From Paracoccus sp. M683 (GTDB lineage Bacteria > Pseudomonadota > Alphaproteobacteria > Rhodobacterales > Rhodobacteraceae), in the NCBI RefSeq assembly GCF_007096355.1, contig NZ_VKDF01000012.1, forward strand, positions 23,602 to 87,601: a stretch of 64,000 bases of DNA, written 5' to 3'. Under the pieces are notes generated by a model. It was not told the origin of the DNA. It was given only the letters and a program-made list of their open reading frames with translations, and searched no databases. Within the stretch, counting starts at the first letter, position 1. Each line of letters starts with the position of its first letter. Below, in pieces: positions 59,698 to 64,000 of the stretch. The position numbers and the translations under genes are program-made.

Positions 59698-60513
59698 ATG
59701 CGGGTGCAGATGCTGGGCCTGATGCGGTGGTCCTATCTGGGCCTGCGCGGCTATCAGAAGGACCACGCCACCATCGCCGAGCGGCGCGCCTTCCTCTATG
59801 ATCCCGCCCGGCTGGAAAGGCGCTGGTTCTGGTTCGAACATGTCGCCTTGCCGGCTTGGCGGGCACAGACCGATGCCGATTTTACCCTTGTCATCATGAC
59901 CGGCCCCGATTTGCCGCAGCCCTACCTGTCGCGCTTGCAGGATGTCGTCGCCGCGACCCCCCAGTTCCGGCTGGAACTGGTGCCGCCGATGGACCGCCAT
60001 CTGGAAGCCTGCCTGGCCGCGATCCGTCCGCATATCGACCGCGATGCCGATGTGGTCGGGCATTTCCGCCATGATGACGATGATGCGGTTGCTTTCGACT
60101 ATGTCGAATGCGCACGGCGCGATTTCCGGCCGATCACCGACCTGTGGCAGGTCGAACGCCGGCTGTCGCTGGATCATTCGCGGGGATTGATGGCCAAGGT
60201 AACGCCCGAGGGGTTGGAGTTGATCCCAAGGATCTGTCACAATATGGGCGTGGCGCTGACGGTTTTCCTTGGGCCTGAACGCGATGCGACGGCGGTGCAT
60301 TTCAACCATGCCAAGCTGGGCCTGTGGATGCCCGGCGTCAGCATTCCGCAGCCGCTGATGTTCTTGCGGCTGATGCATGGGGATGGCGATTCAGGCTCGC
60401 TTGGTGCCGGCTATCCATGGGAGGCCGAACCGGCATCCCTGCCGGATCGGATGCGGCGGCGCCTTGGGCTGGACCACGCCTTGCTGGACGCGGCCGCGCG
60501 CCGATTTTCCTAG
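59698..60513 (+). CDS. Putative rhamnosyl/glycosyl transferase (PF11316-like)
   Basis: The 271-residue protein resembles the putative rhamnosyltransferase family: an N-terminal RWSYLGLRGYQKDHATIAERRAFLYDPARLERRWFWFEHVALPAWRAQTDADFTLVIMTG, then VVGHFRHDDDDAVAFDYVE, where the acidic run could be the metal-binding site, and ICHNMGVALTVF. Family assignment is from memory of these blocks. It follows the EamA gene by 3 bp and lies just before the rpsL promoter. Acceptor unknown; likely cell-surface glycan. Confidence 0.75.
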   Translation: MRVQMLGLMRWSYLGLRGYQKDHATIAERRAFLYDPARLERRWFWFEHVALPAWRAQTDADFTLVIMTGPDLPQPYLSRLQDVVAATPQFRLELVPPMDRHLEACLAAIRPHIDRDADVVGHFRHDDDDAVAFDYVECARRDFRPITDLWQVERRLSLDHSRGLMAKVTPEGLELIPRICHNMGVALTVFLGPERDATAVHFNHAKLGLWMPGVSIPQPLMFLRLMHGDGDSGSLGAGYPWEAEPASLPDRMRRRLGLDHALLDAAARRFS

Positions 60514-60547
60514 GGCTGGGCAGGGGACTGTTGGCCTTGCCCCGCTG

Positions 60548-60576
60548 TTGACAGCCCCCATGATTCCCCCTATATG
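60548..60576 (+). promoter_or_regulatory. Sigma70 promoter of the rpsL-rpsG-fusA-tuf operon
   Basis: TTGACA (60548-60553) and TATATG (60571-60576) are 17 bases apart, the best promoter match in the window. The 5' UTR of about 205 bases before rpsL contains small hairpins (CCCC-GCGA-GGGG at 60673-60684; GCACCC/GGGTGC at 60738-60755) and no gene. Confidence 0.75.
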
Positions 60577-60787
60577 CCCCACACCCGAGGCGGCCGCCTT
60601 GGGCAGCCAGAACCTGTGTGGTCACGATCCGGGCCGTTTCACGCCCCGATCCTCTGGAAAACGACGCGTCCTCCCCGCGAGGGGTTGGGTGCAGTTTGGC
60701 GTTTTGCGGTATGCGCAAGGCGCTGTCGAGAAGTGGTGCACCCTGACAGGGGTGCGAGTATTGACGTAAAGCAAGACGGGGAACCGA

Positions 60788-61159
60788 ATGCCGACGATTC
60801 AACAGCTGATCCGCAAACCGCGGCAGCCCAAGGTGCAGCGCAGCAAGTCGCAGCACCTGCAAGGATGCCCGCAGAAGCGCGGTGTCTGCACGCGCGTCTA
60901 CACAACGACGCCGAAAAAGCCTAACTCTGCTATGCGGAAAGTCGCCAAGGTGCGTCTGACCAATGGTTTTGAAGTCATTTCCTACATTCCGGGCGAAAAG
61001 CACAACCTTCAGGAACACAGCGTCGTGCTGATCCGTGGCGGCCGTGTGAAAGACCTTCCGGGTGTCCGTTACCACATCCTGCGCGGTGTGCTGGATACCC
61101 AGGGCGTCAAAGATCGTCGTCAGCGTCGTTCGAAATACGGCGCGAAGCGTCCGAAATAA
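60788..61159 (+). CDS. rpsL: 30S ribosomal protein S12
   Basis: The 123-residue decoding-centre protein begins [13 protein letters not shown] and contains [24 protein letters not shown] with the Lys (PKKPNS) that is the main streptomycin-resistance site, here the sensitive-type Lys. The second resistance region ([16 protein letters not shown]) is also wild-type. Asp in VKDLPG is the residue modified by RimO, which is encoded at 26637 in this window. Confidence 0.98.
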   Translation: MPTIQQLIRKPRQPKVQRSKSQHLQGCPQKRGVCTRVYTTTPKKPNSAMRKVAKVRLTNGFEVISYIPGEKHNLQEHSVVLIRGGRVKDLPGVRYHILRGVLDTQGVKDRRQRRSKYGAKRPK

Positions 61160-61171
61160 GGAGAGGCATCA

Positions 61172-61642
61172 ATGTCCCGTCGTCACGCCGCTGAAAAGCG
61201 CGAAGTCCTGCCCGACGCCAAATTTGGCGATCGCGTGCTGACCAAATTCATGAACAACCTGATGGTTGACGGCAAGAAATCGGTTGCCGAGCGTATCGTC
61301 TATAACGCTTTGGACCGTGTCGAAACCCGCCTGAAGCGCGCCCCTGTCGAGGTCTTCCATGAAGCCCTGGACAACGTGAAACCCTCGGTCGAGGTCCGCT
61401 CGCGCCGTGTGGGTGGTGCCACCTATCAGGTGCCGGTTGAGGTTCGTCCGATCCGCCGCGAGGCGCTGGCGATCCGCTGGCTGATCGACGCTGCCAAGAA
61501 GCGCAACGAAAACACCATGGAAGAGCGTCTGGCCGGCGAGCTGACCGATGCCGTCCAGGGCCGCGGCACCGCCGTCAAGAAGCGTGAAGACACGCACAAG
61601 ATGGCCGACGCCAACAAGGCGTTCAGCCACTACCGCTGGTAA
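61172..61642 (+). CDS. rpsG: 30S ribosomal protein S7
   Basis: The 156-residue head protein starts [20 protein letters not shown] and has the usual [51 protein letters not shown] and a C-terminal [18 protein letters not shown]. It nucleates assembly of the 30S head, and in E. coli represses its own operon. It is 12 bp after rpsL and 18 bp before fusA. Confidence 0.98.
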   Translation: MSRRHAAEKREVLPDAKFGDRVLTKFMNNLMVDGKKSVAERIVYNALDRVETRLKRAPVEVFHEALDNVKPSVEVRSRRVGGATYQVPVEVRPIRREALAIRWLIDAAKKRNENTMEERLAGELTDAVQGRGTAVKKREDTHKMADANKAFSHYRW

Positions 61643-61660
61643 GGCGAAAGGAAGTCACTC

Positions 61661-63778
<2,118 letters not shown>

Positions 63779-63785
63779 TCAAGGC

Positions 63786-63842
63786 GGTGCGTGGGAAACC
63801 ACGCACCCTACCAACCCTGTAGGGTGCGTGCTGGCACGCACC
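63786..63842. repeat. Mirrored palindromic repeat GGTGCGTG...CACGCACC in the fusA-tuf gap
   Basis: GGTGCGTG-GGAAAC-CACGCACC plus CTAC-type ending (63786-63811), 7-base spacer, then GTAGGGTGCGTG-CTGG-CACGCACC (63819-63842). Same family and same mirrored arrangement as at 53848-53908, with different loops and spacer. Confidence 0.85.
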
Positions 63843-63862
63843 GTCACGAAAAGGAGCCAACA

Positions 63863-64000
63863 ATGGCAAAGGCAAAGTTTGAACGTAACAAACCGCATGT
63901 CAACATCGGGACGATTGGTCACGTTGACCATGGCAAGACGACGCTGACGGCTGCGATTACGAAGTATTTCGGCGAATTCAAGGCCTATGACCAGATCGAC
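63863..64000 (+). CDS. tuf: Translation elongation factor Tu, N-terminal part
   Basis: The first 46 codons are present; the gene runs off the window. [36 protein letters not shown] includes the G1 motif GHVDHGKT. A good ribosome site (AAGGAG, 63850-63855) precedes the ATG. It is the last gene of the str operon in the window. Confidence 0.97.
   Translation, partial: MAKAKFERNKPHVNIGTIGHVDHGKTTLTAAITKYFGEFKAYDQID

Overview
The window is high-GC chromosomal DNA from an alphaproteobacterium, most likely a member of the Rhodobacteraceae close to Paracoccus. This rests on protein character and gene order: secE-nusG-rplKA, rplJL, rpoBC, rpsL-rpsG-fusA-tuf, small overlapping operons, and a GC-rich intergenic repeat with a GGATATTT core. 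The genus is inference. I see no insertion sequence, prophage, CRISPR array or rRNA gene.

Layout. 1-3.5 kb: end of an RND adaptor and its inner-membrane pump. 3.5-7.9 kb: an orphan TRAP-type binding protein, methionine aminopeptidase, a CinA-like MoCF protein, a GNAT acetyltransferase and a BadF/NAGK-type kinase. 7.9-16.7 kb: a minus-strand catabolic operon for the CoA-dependent (hybrid) breakdown of anthranilate: monooxygenase/reductase, SDR, MarR regulator, crotonase, acyl-CoA dehydrogenase, 4HBT thioesterase, RidA-like protein, aryl-CoA ligase, with tryptophan 2,3-dioxygenase as the last gene. It appears to carry tryptophan carbon via anthranilate into beta-oxidation-like steps. 16.7-22 kb: CbiX-like protein with DUF4202, a divergent pair that looks like a split MnmC (FAD oxidase and MnmD methyltransferase), alpha/beta hydrolase, rhomboid protease and a META-domain lipoprotein. 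22-29.8 kb: gabT, an MFS remnant, a YadGH-type ABC exporter, HdeD-like protein, a ClpP-like periplasmic protein, rimO, mobA-mobB and an IalB-like protein. 29.9-35.2 kb: a complete five-gene peptide/nickel-class ABC importer. 35.2-41.3 kb: an AT-rich gap with a small orphan ORF, aldo/keto reductase, CbpA-like DnaJ with CbpM, DUF1289, a hexapeptide acetyltransferase and an ABC exporter. 41.4-43.9 kb: tRNA-Trp, Rrf2 regulator, TSUP permease and a sulfotransferase-like protein.

43.9-64 kb holds the transcription/translation super-cluster secE, nusG, rplK, rplA, rplJ, rplL, rpoB, rpoC, rpsL, rpsG, fusA and the start of tuf. Unusually, glycosyltransferase-like genes sit in three of its gaps (one antisense between rplA and rplJ, one between rplL and rpoB, one with an EamA transporter between rpoC and rpsL). 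The cluster is split into units by a strong terminator after rplL and by sigma70-like promoters before secE, rplJ and rpsL. A mirrored palindromic repeat (GGTGCGTG...CACGCACC) sits in both the rpoB-rpoC and fusA-tuf gaps.

The most rewarding items are the kynA-linked anthraniloyl-CoA operon with its RidA-like protein and a 16-bp palindrome likely bound by its MarR protein, the split divergent MnmC pair, the two interspersed repeat families, the glycan-gene interruptions of the ribosomal cluster, and a tandem 11-residue repeat in ribosomal protein L10.
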